A stretch of 56,051 nt of DNA from Streptomyces sp. MUM 2J (GCF_022414535.1 NZ_JADWYM010000042.1:1-56051), one strand, 5' to 3'. Positions 28,992 through 38,348 are shown, numbered from the stretch's first letter. The notes: a model not told the origin generated them from the letters alone. Numbers and translations are program-made.

Positions 28992-30281
28992 TCAGCGCGC
29001 CGGACCGGGCGGGGAAGCCGCCGGGGCGTCCCAGCCGGGCGGCACCGGCGGCAGCGTCACCGTCGCCACCGCCCCACCGTCCTCCGCGTTGGCGAACGTC
29101 AGCCGTGCCCCCAGTACCTCGGCCTGGCCCACGGCGATGGTCAGCCCCAGCCCGTGCCCCTTCGTACCGCCCTCCGTGCGGAACCGCTGCGGACCGTGCG
29201 CCACCAGGTAGTCCGGATACCCCTGCCCGTGGTCCCGCACGGTCACCACCTGCCCGTCCACGGTCAGTACCACCGGCCCGCGCCCGTGCCGGTGCGCGTT
29301 CGCGACGAGGTTGCCGAGCACCCGCTCCAGGCGCCGCCGGTCGGTCTCCACCCGCGCGTCCTGCACGACGCGCACCTCGGTCGGTGTCCCCGACGCCCGC
29401 ACCACCCGCTCGGCCAGCGCCCCCAGTTCTTCGCCGTCCGCGTCCAGCCGCTCCCGTCCGGTGTCCAGCCGGGAGATCTCCAGCAGGTCCTCGGTCAGCG
29501 TGCGCAGCGCCGCCACCCGGTCGCGCACCAGCTCCGTCGGCCGGCCCGGCGGCAGCAGCTCGGCCGCCGCGTGCAGCCCGGTCAGCGGGGTACGCAGCTC
29601 GTGCGCCACATCGGCGGTGAACCGCTGCTCGGAGAGCAGCTTGCTCTGCAGCGACGACGCCATGGAGTCCAGGGCGGCGGCGACCGCGGCCACCTCGTCC
29701 TGCGGCCGGGTGGGGTCCTTGGTCCGCGGATCGCCCACCCGCGCGTCCAGGTCGCCGCCGCTGATCCGCCGCGCCACCGTGGCGGTGGCGTGCAGCCGCC
29801 GCGTCACCCGGGTCACCGCGAACGCGCCGACCAGAAGCGTCGCCCCGATCGCGAGCGCCGACGACCACAGGATCGCCCGGTCCAGCGCCTCGATGGTGTG
29901 CGCCTGCTGCGCGTAGTCGACCCGGACGGCCAGCGTTCGCGCGCCGTCCACCGGACCCGCCGCCCACATCGCGGGCCGCCCGCGGTCGGAGGCCACGACC
30001 GTGCCGCGCTCCCCGCCCGCGGCCAGCGCGTGCAGCGGCGCGGGCACCCCGGGCGGGTCGATCCCGGAGCCCGGGACCAGGGGGTCCCCGGCCTCGTACG
30101 CCTTCGTCGCGTCCGCCAGCCGCTTCAGCGCCAGTTCCCGGGCCTGGCCGACGGTCTGGTCGGTCACCTGCACGTGCACCAGGACCCCGAGGAGCGCGGC
30201 CAGCGCGCAGCACATCACGGTGATGAACAGGCCCGCCTTCACCGCCAGCGGCCCGGCCCACCGCGGCAGCGGGGGCCTCAC
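28992..30281 (-). CDS. Sensor histidine kinase without an adjacent response regulator
   Basis: A 429-residue membrane kinase. The first helix is near residues 12-32 (AVKAGLFITVMCCALAALLGVLVHV), then a roughly 120-residue extracytoplasmic sensor, a second helix (ILWSSALAIGATLLVGAFAV), HAMP (RRLHATATVARRISGGDLDARV), the phosphoacceptor VAHELRTPLTG, and a HATPase with NLVANAHRHG, RDHGQGYP and GHGLGLTIA. The N box has His where Asn/Lys is usual in the last position. GTG 30281 overlaps the lipoprotein stop as GTGA, so the lipoprotein may be its signal partner. No receiver-domain gene lies within 26 kb on either side inside this window. Confidence 0.9.
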   Translation of the reverse strand: MRPPLPRWAGPLAVKAGLFITVMCCALAALLGVLVHVQVTDQTVGQARELALKRLADATKAYEAGDPLVPGSGIDPPGVPAPLHALAAGGERGTVVASDRGRPAMWAAGPVDGARTLAVRVDYAQQAHTIEALDRAILWSSALAIGATLLVGAFAVTRVTRRLHATATVARRISGGDLDARVGDPRTKDPTRPQDEVAAVAAALDSMASSLQSKLLSEQRFTADVAHELRTPLTGLHAAAELLPPGRPTELVRDRVAALRTLTEDLLEISRLDTGRERLDADGEELGALAERVVRASGTPTEVRVVQDARVETDRRRLERVLGNLVANAHRHGRGPVVLTVDGQVVTVRDHGQGYPDYLVAHGPQRFRTEGGTKGHGLGLTIAVGQAEVLGARLTFANAEDGGAVATVTLPPVPPGWDAPAASPPGPAR

Positions 30282-31012
30282 CGCGCCCCCGCGGAGGGCG
30301 AGGCGGCCGGACGCCGCGGATGGGCCGGGGCGCGGCTGCCGCCGGTGTGCTGCATCTCGTCGTGCGTGAGCAGCATCGTCCGCTGGTCGGGGTCCCACGT
30401 CCACTGCAGCCGGTAGTCGTAGCCCGCGACGTCGGAGGGCGAGCGGATGATCAGGGACCGCCCGGCCAGCTCGACCCCGCTGACCGCGTCCTCCCAGCTC
30501 ATGACCTGTACCAGCTGGTGCTTCTCGACGGTGTACACGCGCACCGCGGTCAGGGGTCCGGGCAGCTGACGGAACCCGAGCGTCAGCTCGTCGTGCCCGT
30601 CCCCGGTCAGGTCCCGGTAGTACGACTTCAGCACGGGGCACCGGGCACGGTCGCCGTCCGCCCCGCAGTCGTCCAGCCGCGCGACCGTCTCCCGGTACCG
30701 CGCCGTCGACCCGGAGTAGTCCTCTGGGTCCGCCTCGATCTCGGCGCGCACCACGGCCACCGGGTCGACCTTGCGGATGTCGTCCCCGGGCACCGCGACG
30801 CCCTCGACGGCCTCGTGCTTGACCTCGTCGATGTCGAAGGCCGGCGAGGACGCCGGGGTCAGCGACGGCCACAGCCGGACCGGACTGATCGCGGTCGGCG
30901 TGGCGCCGGCGCCACGCAGGCCGCCGGTGTCGCCGCAGGCCGCGGCGGTCGCCAGCAGGCCGCAGGCGGCCACGGCGGCGAGGGCGGCGCGCGAGCGTCG
31001 GCTGCGGGGCAC
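30278..31012 (-). CDS. Putative lipoprotein coupled to the sensor kinase
   Basis: A 244-residue exported protein. The signal is MPRSRRSRAALAAVAACGLL followed by ATAAACGD, whose Cys is the probable lipidation site. The mature domain is acidic and soluble, with DLTGDGHDELTLGFRQL resembling an FG-GAP/EF-hand-like calcium loop and two Cys (DDCGADGDRARCPVL) likely to form a disulphide. The C-terminus is Pro/Ala/Arg-rich. Its stop overlaps the kinase start, which suggests it modulates or presents the signal to the kinase. The family is not named by me. Confidence 0.75.
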   Translation of the reverse strand: MPRSRRSRAALAAVAACGLLATAAACGDTGGLRGAGATPTAISPVRLWPSLTPASSPAFDIDEVKHEAVEGVAVPGDDIRKVDPVAVVRAEIEADPEDYSGSTARYRETVARLDDCGADGDRARCPVLKSYYRDLTGDGHDELTLGFRQLPGPLTAVRVYTVEKHQLVQVMSWEDAVSGVELAGRSLIIRSPSDVAGYDYRLQWTWDPDQRTMLLTHDEMQHTGGSRAPAHPRRPAASPSAGAR

Positions 31013-31100
31013 GGGTCTCCTGGGTTCTCTGGGGTGCGAGGGCCCCGTACACCATATTCTCGGGATGCTCGGGTACGTCCGATTTGCTGCCCGGACGGTC

Positions 31101-31607
31101 CTACTCGGCGAGCTCCTCCAGCAGCCGGGCGGTGGACAGCCCGGCCCGCAGGTACTCGGTGAACAGCTCGTTGTGCAGGGCCCACGGCGAGCGACGGGAC
31201 CGTATCAGCCGGATCGCCTCCCCCGGCGCGTGCCCCCGCCGGATCAGGGCGTGCGCGACGACCAGCCCCGAGCGGTTGTACCCGTGATAGCAGCGCACCA
31301 GTACCCGGCGTCCGGCGTCCAGTGCCTCGCACGCGGCCTCGGCGAGCCGCATCACGCCCGCCAGCTGCGTCCCGTCCAGCGGCGCGTCCGGGATCGCCCA
31401 CACATGGTGCTCGACGCCCGGGTCCGGGCCGTGGCCGGGCAGCCGCAGCAGCGTCTGCACCAGGTCGAACTCGTCGTGCACGACGGCGACCTCCAGCTGC
31501 CCCGTCCGCCCCCGGAACTCGTGCCCGCCCATCCACAGGCCCGGCACGATCTCGTCCCACGGGCTCTGCGGAGCCGGCACCTCCGGCTCTCTCCTGCGGG
31601 TACGCAA
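31101..31607 (-). CDS. Dual-specificity protein phosphatase
   Basis: A 168-residue cysteine phosphatase. The Cx5R signature is RVLVRCYHGYNRSGLVVA, with the catalytic Cys and Arg in place, and the general-acid Asp is likely in AIPDAPLDG. WDEIVPGLWMGGHEF is the typical DSP opening. I chose TTG 31607 because GGGGAGG is five bases upstream; an open frame continues further. Substrates could be phosphoproteins or other phosphates. Confidence 0.85.
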   Translation of the reverse strand: MRTRRREPEVPAPQSPWDEIVPGLWMGGHEFRGRTGQLEVAVVHDEFDLVQTLLRLPGHGPDPGVEHHVWAIPDAPLDGTQLAGVMRLAEAACEALDAGRRVLVRCYHGYNRSGLVVAHALIRRGHAPGEAIRLIRSRRSPWALHNELFTEYLRAGLSTARLLEELAE

Positions 31608-31777
31608 CGGCGCCTCCCCAACCGCCCTCCGCCGATCTCTGCGGCGCGTCCGCCCGTGGCCACGGGCGTCCCGCACCCGCCGCCACGGCTGCTCACCTGT
31701 CCCGGATCCCTCTCAAGGTAACCGCCTTCTTGCCGTGCAGCACCCCGCCTGTTCCCATGGTCGTGGGGTGATGGTGC

Positions 31778-32581
31778 ATGAGCCGACTGCGCGTCATACC
31801 GACCCGGCGACACGGCCGCGACCGGTTGTACGTCTGCCGTACCGACGGCAGGAACATCGCCTGGTACGACCGTGAGGCCGCCCGGGTGAACCTGCTCAGC
31901 GAGGACCAGAGAGACGAGGTGATGGCGGCACTCGACCCCTTCATCACGGGCAGGGTCACGGTCGGCCCGCCACCCCTGCCGGGCCCGGCGGAGCTGGCGC
32001 TGCTGTCCCTCCACCCGGACGACGACCTGGCCCCCAACCGTCCCGGCGAGGCCCTGCTGATCGCCCTCGAACGCGACCCGGGCCCGGCCCACCGGCTGCG
32101 TCCCGACCCTCGCCGCCGCGCCCTGGAGGCCGAGCAGACCGTCGGGGGCGCCCTCGACGCGATGGACGGCGGGGGCTGGCACACCCTGCACTCGGTCCCC
32201 CTGCCCGGCGGCGACCGCATCCACCACCTGCTGATCGGGCCCGGCGGCCTGTTCGCCGTCCACACCCGCCACGCCCGCAAGCAGCGGGTCCGCGTCGACG
32301 ACCCCCTGGTCGCGCTGGGCCGCCGCGACGCCGAGCCGCTGCTGCGCCGCGTGCGCGCCGACGCCGACCGCGCCCGCTGCGCTCTGACCGCCGAGGTACG
32401 CCCGGTCCTGGCGCTGGTCGGCCCGGCGGACATCGACTTCGTCGCGCCGCCGCGCGAGGTCCGCGTCCTGCCCGACACGGACCTGTCGGCCCTGGCCCGG
32501 CCGGCCGCCGTCCTGAAACCGGCCGACGTGGAGGCTCTGCACGCGATGGCCCGCGACCGGCACACCTGGTCCCGCGTCTGA
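31778..32581 (+). CDS. NERD-like domain protein
   Basis: A 267-residue protein. The middle part (GGALDAMDGGGWHTLHSVPLPGGDRIHHLLIGPGGLFAVHTRH) resembles the nuclease-related NERD domain opening (IDHxxxGPxGxFxIETK). The Glu-x-Lys of active enzymes is replaced here by His-Thr-Arg, so nuclease activity is doubtful. The N-terminal 60 residues form a small beta-rich region (RLYVCRTDGRNIAWYDREAARVNLL). ATG 31778 has GGGGTGA upstream. It lies near the NHEJ genes, but a functional link is only positional. Confidence 0.7.
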   Translation: MSRLRVIPTRRHGRDRLYVCRTDGRNIAWYDREAARVNLLSEDQRDEVMAALDPFITGRVTVGPPPLPGPAELALLSLHPDDDLAPNRPGEALLIALERDPGPAHRLRPDPRRRALEAEQTVGGALDAMDGGGWHTLHSVPLPGGDRIHHLLIGPGGLFAVHTRHARKQRVRVDDPLVALGRRDAEPLLRRVRADADRARCALTAEVRPVLALVGPADIDFVAPPREVRVLPDTDLSALARPAAVLKPADVEALHAMARDRHTWSRV

Positions 32582-32659
32582 GCGGGACCACGGCGCGGGC
32601 ATGGGCGCCGTCGCGGCCGCGCCCGCCGGGCCTCCGTCCACCGTGCCCGCCGGGCGGGG

Positions 32660-33541
32660 TCAGGGCAGCCGGCCGGCCCGCTCCGGATCGAGCAGCGGTG
32701 CCATCAGGTCGCCGTGGTCCCGCAGGCGGGGGGCGAGGTCGGAGGCGGTGAACGCCAGCCGGTCGGGCGCCCCGCACCCGGCCACCTCCTCCCAGGTCAC
32801 CGGCGCGGACACCCAGGGCCGGGTGCGGGCGCGCAGGGTGTAGGGGGCGGCCGTGGTCTTGCGGGCGGCGTTCTGGGACCAGTCGACGAAGACCTTCCCC
32901 GGCCGCAGGCTGCGCGTCATCCGGTGCAGGGCCAGGCGCGGCATGGCCCTCTCCGCCTCCACGGCGAGTTGCCGGGCGTAGTCCGACACCTGCCCGGACG
33001 ACGAGCCGCGCACCCCGGCCAGCAGGTGCAGCCCTTTCGACCCGGACGTCTTGGCGTACGCCTCGATGCCGTCCGCCGCCAGCCGCTCCCGCAGCCACAG
33101 CGCGACCTCGCAGCACTCGACGACGGTCGCGGGCGCGCCCGGATCCAGATCGAGGACGAGCCGGTCGGCGACCCCCTGGGCCTGCACCACCCACTGGTGG
33201 GTGTGGAACTCGGTGACGAGGTTCGCCGCCCACATCAGACTCGGCAGATCCTGCACGCAGACCATCCGCCCCGCCCCGGCCACCCGCGCCACCTCGGCGG
33301 TGGTGACCCACTCGGGCGTACCCGGCGGCACGTTCTTGGTGAAGAACACCTGCCCGTCGGTCCCGTCCGGATAGCGCAGGAAGGACACCGGCCGATCCCG
33401 CAGATGGGGCAGCAGCACCCCGGCCGTCGTGGCGTAGTAGTGCAGCACCTCGCCCTTGGTGAAGCCGGTCGCCGGGTACAGCACCTTCTCCAGGTTGCTG
33501 AGCGCGATCCGGCGCCCCTCCACCTCTGTGATCGGCGTCAT
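32660..33541 (-). CDS. LigD-type polymerase/primase domain protein
   Basis: A 293-residue stand-alone DNA ligase D polymerase domain (AEP/Prim-Pol superfamily) for non-homologous end joining. It starts ITEVEGRRIALSNLEKVLYPATGFTKGEVL, as in LigD PolDom. Metal-binding acids are in ADRLVLDLDPG. Further motifs are AYAKTSGSKGLHLLAGV, KVFVDWSQNAARKTT and TTAAPYTLRARTRPWVSAPVTWEEV. It would fill gaps, preferring ribonucleotides, at Ku-bound ends. Ligase and phosphoesterase domains are absent and must be encoded elsewhere. Divergent from ku, with 62 bases between. Confidence 0.94.
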   Translation of the reverse strand: MTPITEVEGRRIALSNLEKVLYPATGFTKGEVLHYYATTAGVLLPHLRDRPVSFLRYPDGTDGQVFFTKNVPPGTPEWVTTAEVARVAGAGRMVCVQDLPSLMWAANLVTEFHTHQWVVQAQGVADRLVLDLDPGAPATVVECCEVALWLRERLAADGIEAYAKTSGSKGLHLLAGVRGSSSGQVSDYARQLAVEAERAMPRLALHRMTRSLRPGKVFVDWSQNAARKTTAAPYTLRARTRPWVSAPVTWEEVAGCGAPDRLAFTASDLAPRLRDHGDLMAPLLDPERAGRLP

Positions 33542-33603
33542 ACGATGAGAATCCCATGTGAATCATCTGAAGCCCGGACAAAGTGACAGGAAGGGTGCTG
33601 CTC

Positions 33604-34677
33604 GTGCGATCCATATGGAACGGAGCCATATCGTTCGGCCTGGTCAGCATCCCGATCAAGCTGGTGAACGCGACCGAGAGCCACTCGATCTCCTTCCGCC
33701 AGATCCACACCGAGGACGGCGGGCGCATCCGCTACCGCAAGGTCTGCGAGCTGGAGGAACGCGAGGTCACCCAGGCGGAGATCGGCAAGGGCTACGAGGA
33801 CGCGGACGGCACGATCGTCCCGATCACCGAAGAGGACCTGTCCCGCCTGCCGATCCCCACCGCGAAGACCATCGAGATCGTCGCCTTCGTCCCGGCCGAC
33901 CGGATCGACCCGCTCCAGATGGACGCCGCCTACTACCTCGCCGCGAGCGGTACCCCCGCGGCGAAGCCGTACACCCTGCTGCGCGAGGCGCTGAAGCGCA
34001 GCAACAAGGTGGCGATCGCCAAGTTCGCGCTGCGCGGCCGGGAGCGTCTGGGCATGCTGCGCGTGGTCGGGGACGCGATCGCCATGCACGGGCTCCTGTG
34101 GCCGGACGAGGTGCGGTCCCCGGAGGGCGTCGCCCCGGACGCGGGCGTCACCGTCCGCGACAAGGAGCTGGACCTCGCGGACGCCCTCATGGACACCCTC
34201 GGCGAGGTCGACCTGGAGGACCTGCACGACGAGTACCGCGAGGCGGTGGAGGAGGTCATCGCGGCGAAGGTCTCCGGCGAGGCTCCCCCCGAGGCGCCCG
34301 AGCCGGCCAGGGGCGGCAAGGTGCTGGACCTGATGGCCGCGCTGGAGAGCAGCGTCCGCGCGGCGAGGGAGTCCCGCGGTGAGGAGGGCGGCGGCGAGGA
34401 GGCCGGCGTCACACCCATGCCGCAGGACCGGGAGGTGCCCGGGGCGAAGGCCGGAAGGAAGAAGTCCGCGGCCTCGTCGAAGAGGTCCGCGGCGAAGACG
34501 GCCGGGGCGGGCGGGACCGCCGGGACGGCGAAGAAGGCGGCTTCGGGGAAGACGGCGGCCAGGAGCACGGCGGCGAAGGACGCGGCGGCCGGAGGCACGG
34601 CGAAGAGGACGGCGACGGCGAAGAAGGCCGCGAAGCAGACCGCGAAGAAGTCGGCCTCCCGCAGACGAACGGCGTGA
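33604..34677 (+). CDS. ku: DNA end-binding protein Ku
   Basis: A 357-residue Ku homodimer subunit for NHEJ. The core (residues 1-250) has RSIWNGAISFGLVSIPIKLVNATE, RIRYRKVCE, AYYLAASGTPAAKPYTLLREAL and AKFALRGRERLGMLR. The last 75 residues are a Lys/Ala-rich tail (AAKTAGAGG, KKAASGKTAARSTAAKDAAA), the long DNA-binding extension seen in actinobacterial Ku. GTG 33604 has GGAAGGG eight bases upstream; an upstream in-frame start at 33583 lacks a site. It pairs with the divergent LigD polymerase gene. Confidence 0.96.
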   Translation: MRSIWNGAISFGLVSIPIKLVNATESHSISFRQIHTEDGGRIRYRKVCELEEREVTQAEIGKGYEDADGTIVPITEEDLSRLPIPTAKTIEIVAFVPADRIDPLQMDAAYYLAASGTPAAKPYTLLREALKRSNKVAIAKFALRGRERLGMLRVVGDAIAMHGLLWPDEVRSPEGVAPDAGVTVRDKELDLADALMDTLGEVDLEDLHDEYREAVEEVIAAKVSGEAPPEAPEPARGGKVLDLMAALESSVRAARESRGEEGGGEEAGVTPMPQDREVPGAKAGRKKSAASSKRSAAKTAGAGGTAGTAKKAASGKTAARSTAAKDAAAGGTAKRTATAKKAAKQTAKKSASRRRTA

Positions 34678-34910
34678 GCCCGGCGAACGGGACGGCCGGG
34701 GTGAGCGGTCCGCCGAGCGGGCCGGGGGGCGGTGCCGCCGGGGCGTGTGGCGCGCGGCCCGGGGCGGGCTGCTGCGGCTCCGCGCACGCGGCCGGGGCGG
34801 CGACCGGCACCCCCACGCGACCGCCGCGCCACCGCGGCCCCACGCACGCGGCCGGGGCCGCGGCACCCGGTTCCCGGCGACGGTGGGCGCCGCCGCCTCC
34901 CGCCGGCCAT

Positions 34911-35759
34911 GACTGCGCCGCCGGACTCCGTGCCGCCCGCGCCGAACCCGGCATCCCCCCAGGCCTCCCGTGCGGCCAGCACGGCGAACTGCGCGGCCCG
35001 GTTCATACGGCGCGTGGCGGCGCGGTCCAGCAGTGACACGGGGTCCACGGGCACGGTTCCGGCCACCCGGACGGGCAGCTCCTCGAACTCGGGACCGTCC
35101 AACTCCCTGATGCCGTGCCGCCCTTCGACCAGGCCCTGCCACAACTCGCCGACGCCCAGGGGCGTGACGGCCCCGAGCCCGGTGACGACGACGCGCCGGG
35201 GCCGCGGGACCGGGGCCCGCGGCCCGTCGGGCCGCGGCGGATGCCGTACGACGTTCCCCTCCTCCTCGGCGCTCGCCGCCCAGGCCCATACCTCGTCGTC
35301 GGAGGCGACGCAGTCGCCGACGCCGTCCAGGTCCCGGTGCCAGACGCCCCACCGCCGTACGTACGTCACCTCCTCGGCCGCGGGGTCGACGACGCGCAGG
35401 ACGCACAACCGGTCGCCGTCCCGGAGGCCCACGGCGGTCAACTCGTCGCTCCTCAGCGGGGGGACGCTCCTCGGGTCGATCCGCCGGCTGCCGACGGTGA
35501 CCCGCTGCCCCCTGCTCAGCACGCGCTCCCGGTCGCTCCCGCCGAGCGCCGGCCGGAAGGTGAGCCGGATCGTCTCCGGCGACTCGGGGACGGTGTGCAG
35601 GACGACGTACCAGCGTCGGGCCGTGGCGTCGTCGGGTGAGAGGGCGAGCAGGTCGCCGGGAACGACCTCGGCGGCGCTGACGGTGTACGGCGCGATCGGC
35701 ACTTCCGAGGCACGGAACGACGAGGAACGGGACGAAGGCGCACGGAACGAAGAAGACAT
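34911..35759 (-). pseudogene. Fusion of an unknown N-terminal domain with a truncated beta-ketoacyl synthase
   Basis: From ATG 35759, residues 1-185 form a domain I do not recognise (APYTVSAAEVVPGDLLALSPDD...RWYVVLHTVPESPETIRLTFRP...YVRRWGVWHRDLDGVGD), beta-rich and probably folded. Residues 188-283 are the start of a FabF/KAS II-type synthase (RRVVVTGLGAVTPLGVGELW...RMNRAAQFAVLAAREAWGDAGF). At about 34911 the homology stops; beyond is Arg/Pro/Gly-rich sequence with no stop in any minus frame until inside ku. The active-site Cys and both His of the synthase are missing. Either the gene lost its 3' part, or a short synthase-like module has a new role. Confidence 0.65.
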
Positions 35760-36089
35760 ACCCGTGCAGACTCCCTGTAGGCCGAATTGGGTGCAGAGCG
35801 GACTGAAAAGAGTGAAAAAGCCATGGTTGAAGGGCGAACCTGCCGTTTTGTGGCGTTATGCGGGAGAGGTGCACAAGTGCTGCGCCGTCAGCGCGCTTGT
35901 GTGCGCGCTGACTTGTCGGCCCCCGTGGCCCGCTGTGCAACCGGTCGTGCCCGCACTGTCCGCGGTCCCCGGTGGGTAACTGTCCGCGCCGCCCGGTATG
36001 TGGCGGCCCTCACGGACGGAGGTCCGGACCGAACCCCGCTGTGCCCGCCGCCCGCCTGCTCTGCCCTGGCGCGGTGACGACTCGGATGG
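35760..36089. other. Intergenic region
   Basis: 330 bases between two minus-strand genes. The part next to 35760 is relatively AT-rich (around 35800-35870) and probably holds the promoter of the fusion gene. No gene seen. Confidence 0.4.
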
Positions 36090-36716
36090 TCACATCGCCA
36101 GCACCATGGCGAGCATGCCCATGGCCAGCGACAGGCGGCACGCCAGACCTACCGCCGGCCCCTGCCACGCGCGGGGTGACGTGTCGTCCGCTCCGCCCCT
36201 CCCCGGCCCCGGGGTCGTGCAGGCGGCGGCCGGGGCCGGCACGAGCCGTGCGCCGACCCGCAGCACGTAGAGGGTGTAGTAGGCCAGCAGCGCCAGATCG
36301 ACCAGAGGCAGGCCCATCGAGGCGTGCCCCCCGTGCCGCATGCCGTCCATGCCATCCATGCCCGCCATGCCCCCGCCGCCGATCGGGGGCGCCATCAGGG
36401 CCGCCATGTAGGTCATGGCCGCCGCGTCCACGGTGTGGTGCAGGCGGTGCGCCTCACCGCGGGCGAACAGCGAGGCCCGCACGGCGAGGCCGGCGAACAG
36501 CACGCCCAGCGCCAACGGCCCCCACACGCCCGTTCTGGGTGCGAGGCCGGGCGCCGCCATCAGGGCCATCCCCATCCCCATCGCCGCCTCGGCGCGCGCC
36601 GTGCGCCGGGCGTACCGGTCGGCCGCCGCCCGCGCACCCGACCTCACCGCGCACAGCACCCCCGTGGCCGTACCGAGAGCTGTCAACAGCCATCCCACCA
36701 ACGGCGGCTCACCCAT
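36090..36716 (-). CDS. DUF5134 integral membrane protein
   Basis: A 208-residue membrane protein with about five helices. ATG 36716 is chosen for GGGGTGA upstream. The middle loop is strikingly Met/His/Gly-rich (MAGMDGMDGMRHGGHASMG), a composition common in copper-handling proteins, and a paired HH lies in LHHTVDAAAM. Function is unknown; copper contact is an inference from composition. Confidence 0.8.
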   Translation of the reverse strand: MGEPPLVGWLLTALGTATGVLCAVRSGARAAADRYARRTARAEAAMGMGMALMAAPGLAPRTGVWGPLALGVLFAGLAVRASLFARGEAHRLHHTVDAAAMTYMAALMAPPIGGGGMAGMDGMDGMRHGGHASMGLPLVDLALLAYYTLYVLRVGARLVPAPAAACTTPGPGRGGADDTSPRAWQGPAVGLACRLSLAMGMLAMVLAM

Positions 36717-37040
36717 GAGATCACCCCGCCCATCCACCTTCCTCCGCACGGCGGGGCGTACCCGGGCGCGTGAGGGCAGACCCCGCGCACGGGAGGCGCG
36801 AAACCGTGCTGCGTGCTCCCGCCGTGCCCACCCGCCCCCTGCCGCACCGGCGTGGACAGGCCTGCGGAGCAGGGGGCCACCGGGGAGGACCGGTGCGAAT
36901 ACCGCCCTCGGTTGGGCGATATGGGCGATGTCGCGGCTCTACGTACACCATGTGACGTTCTGGGGCCTTAGCGTGGTCGCGGAAGAGAAACGCGCCGGGC
37001 CGAGTCCCGTGCCGCCATCCCGGAATCGAGGTGTCGCCGC
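36717..37040. other. Promoter region of the trehalose importer operon
   Basis: 324 bases between the divergent DUF5134 gene and the solute-binding lipoprotein gene. It must carry both promoters. I found no clear LacI-type palindrome or -10/-35 pair, and no gene. Confidence 0.4.
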
Positions 37041-38348
37041 GTGCGTGGGTGCGGAATCCAGCGGGCTCCGGGCAAGAAGGTGCGTACCGCGCAGCAGCGG
37101 TGGCTGAGGGCGCTTGCCGTACTTCCGCTGCTGGCGTCCCCGCTCGCCGCCTGCGGCGGTGGTGGGGGCTCCGGCCCGGTCAGCATCAACTGGTACAACT
37201 TCCCCGACGACTCCGGAGCTCTCCAGAAGGCGGCGGACCGGTGCGGCCAGCAGTCCGGCGGACGCTACCGGATCGTCTACCACAAGCTTCCGCGTGCCGC
37301 CGACGGCCAGCGCCAGCAGCTCGTCCGCCGGCTCGCCGCCGAGGACGACTCCATGGACGTCCTCGGCCTCGACGTCACCTGGCCGGCCGAGTTCGCCGAG
37401 GCACGCTGGATCCGCGAGTGGACCGGCCGCGCCAAACAGCTGGCCAGCGAGGGCACCCTGCGCGTCCCCCTCCAGACGGCGACCTGGAAGGACAAGCTCT
37501 ACGCCGTCCCGTACAACACCAACACCCAGCTGCTGTGGTACCGCAAGGACCTGGTGCCCACACCGCCCAGGACCTGGGCCGAGATGCTGGACATGGCGCG
37601 CCGTCTCGCCCAGCAGGGCAAACCCCACTACGTGGAGATCCAGGGCGCCCAGTACGAGGGGCTCACCGTCTGGTTCAACACGATGGTCAGCAGCGCGGGC
37701 GGATCCATCCTCAACCCGAGCGCCACCGAGGCCTCCCTCGGCCCGCCCGCGGTGCGGGCCGCCGGGGTGATGCGCGACATGGCGAACTCCCCGGCCGCCG
37801 ACCCCTCCCTGTCCAACCAGATGGAGGACCAGAACCGCCTGGCCATGGAGTCGGGGGTGGCGGCGTTCGAGCTCAACTACCCGTTCGTGTATCCGTCGAT
37901 GAAGGCGAACAACCCGGAGCTGTTCAAGAACTTCGCCTGGGCCCCCTACCCCCGCGTCGACGCCGACCGGCCGTCACGGCCCACCATCGGCGGCATCGAC
38001 CTGGCGGTGAGCGCCTACTCGCGCCACCCCGACCTGTCCTTCGAAGCGGCCCTGTGCCTGCGCGACCGGCAGAACCAGCTCACCGCCGCGCTGGAGGGCG
38101 GTCTGCCACCGACCCTGCGGGCCCTGTACGACGACCCGTCGTTCGTCGAGCAGTACCCGTTCGCCCAAGAGGTGCTCGACGCTCTCCAGTCGGCGAGTGT
38201 CCGCCCGATCACCCCGGCCTACCAGAACGTGTCGATCGTGATCTCCCACGCGCTCTCCCCGCCCTCCGCGATCAAACCGGAGAGCACGGTCGCCAGCATC
38301 AGCAGCCAGATCGACGATGCCCTGCAATCCAAGGGTGTGATCCCGTGA
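37041..38348 (+). CDS. lpqY: Trehalose ABC transporter solute-binding lipoprotein (LpqY-like)
   Basis: A 435-residue extracytoplasmic sugar-binding lipoprotein. The signal and lipobox are LRALAVLPLLASPLAACGGGG. Its alignment with mycobacterial LpqY is clear by eye: INWYNFPDDSGAL, DVLGLDVTWPAEFAEA, KLYAVPYNTNTQLLWYRKDLV, EGLTVWFNTMVSSAGGSIL, FAWAPYPRV and TIGGIDLAVS. LpqY binds trehalose for SugABC, so recycling or scavenging of trehalose is expected. The start is GTG 37041 (GAGGTG seven bases upstream) or GTG 37080, which would give a more usual signal length. First gene of the operon. Confidence 0.9.
   Translation: MRGCGIQRAPGKKVRTAQQRWLRALAVLPLLASPLAACGGGGGSGPVSINWYNFPDDSGALQKAADRCGQQSGGRYRIVYHKLPRAADGQRQQLVRRLAAEDDSMDVLGLDVTWPAEFAEARWIREWTGRAKQLASEGTLRVPLQTATWKDKLYAVPYNTNTQLLWYRKDLVPTPPRTWAEMLDMARRLAQQGKPHYVEIQGAQYEGLTVWFNTMVSSAGGSILNPSATEASLGPPAVRAAGVMRDMANSPAADPSLSNQMEDQNRLAMESGVAAFELNYPFVYPSMKANNPELFKNFAWAPYPRVDADRPSRPTIGGIDLAVSAYSRHPDLSFEAALCLRDRQNQLTAALEGGLPPTLRALYDDPSFVEQYPFAQEVLDALQSASVRPITPAYQNVSIVISHALSPPSAIKPESTVASISSQIDDALQSKGVIP

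Noticed and set aside
33933..34910. Continuation of the ketoacyl-synthase fusion frame into ku
   Set aside because: The residues are Arg/Pro-rich and then antisense to the Ku tail; no synthase homology remains in any frame.
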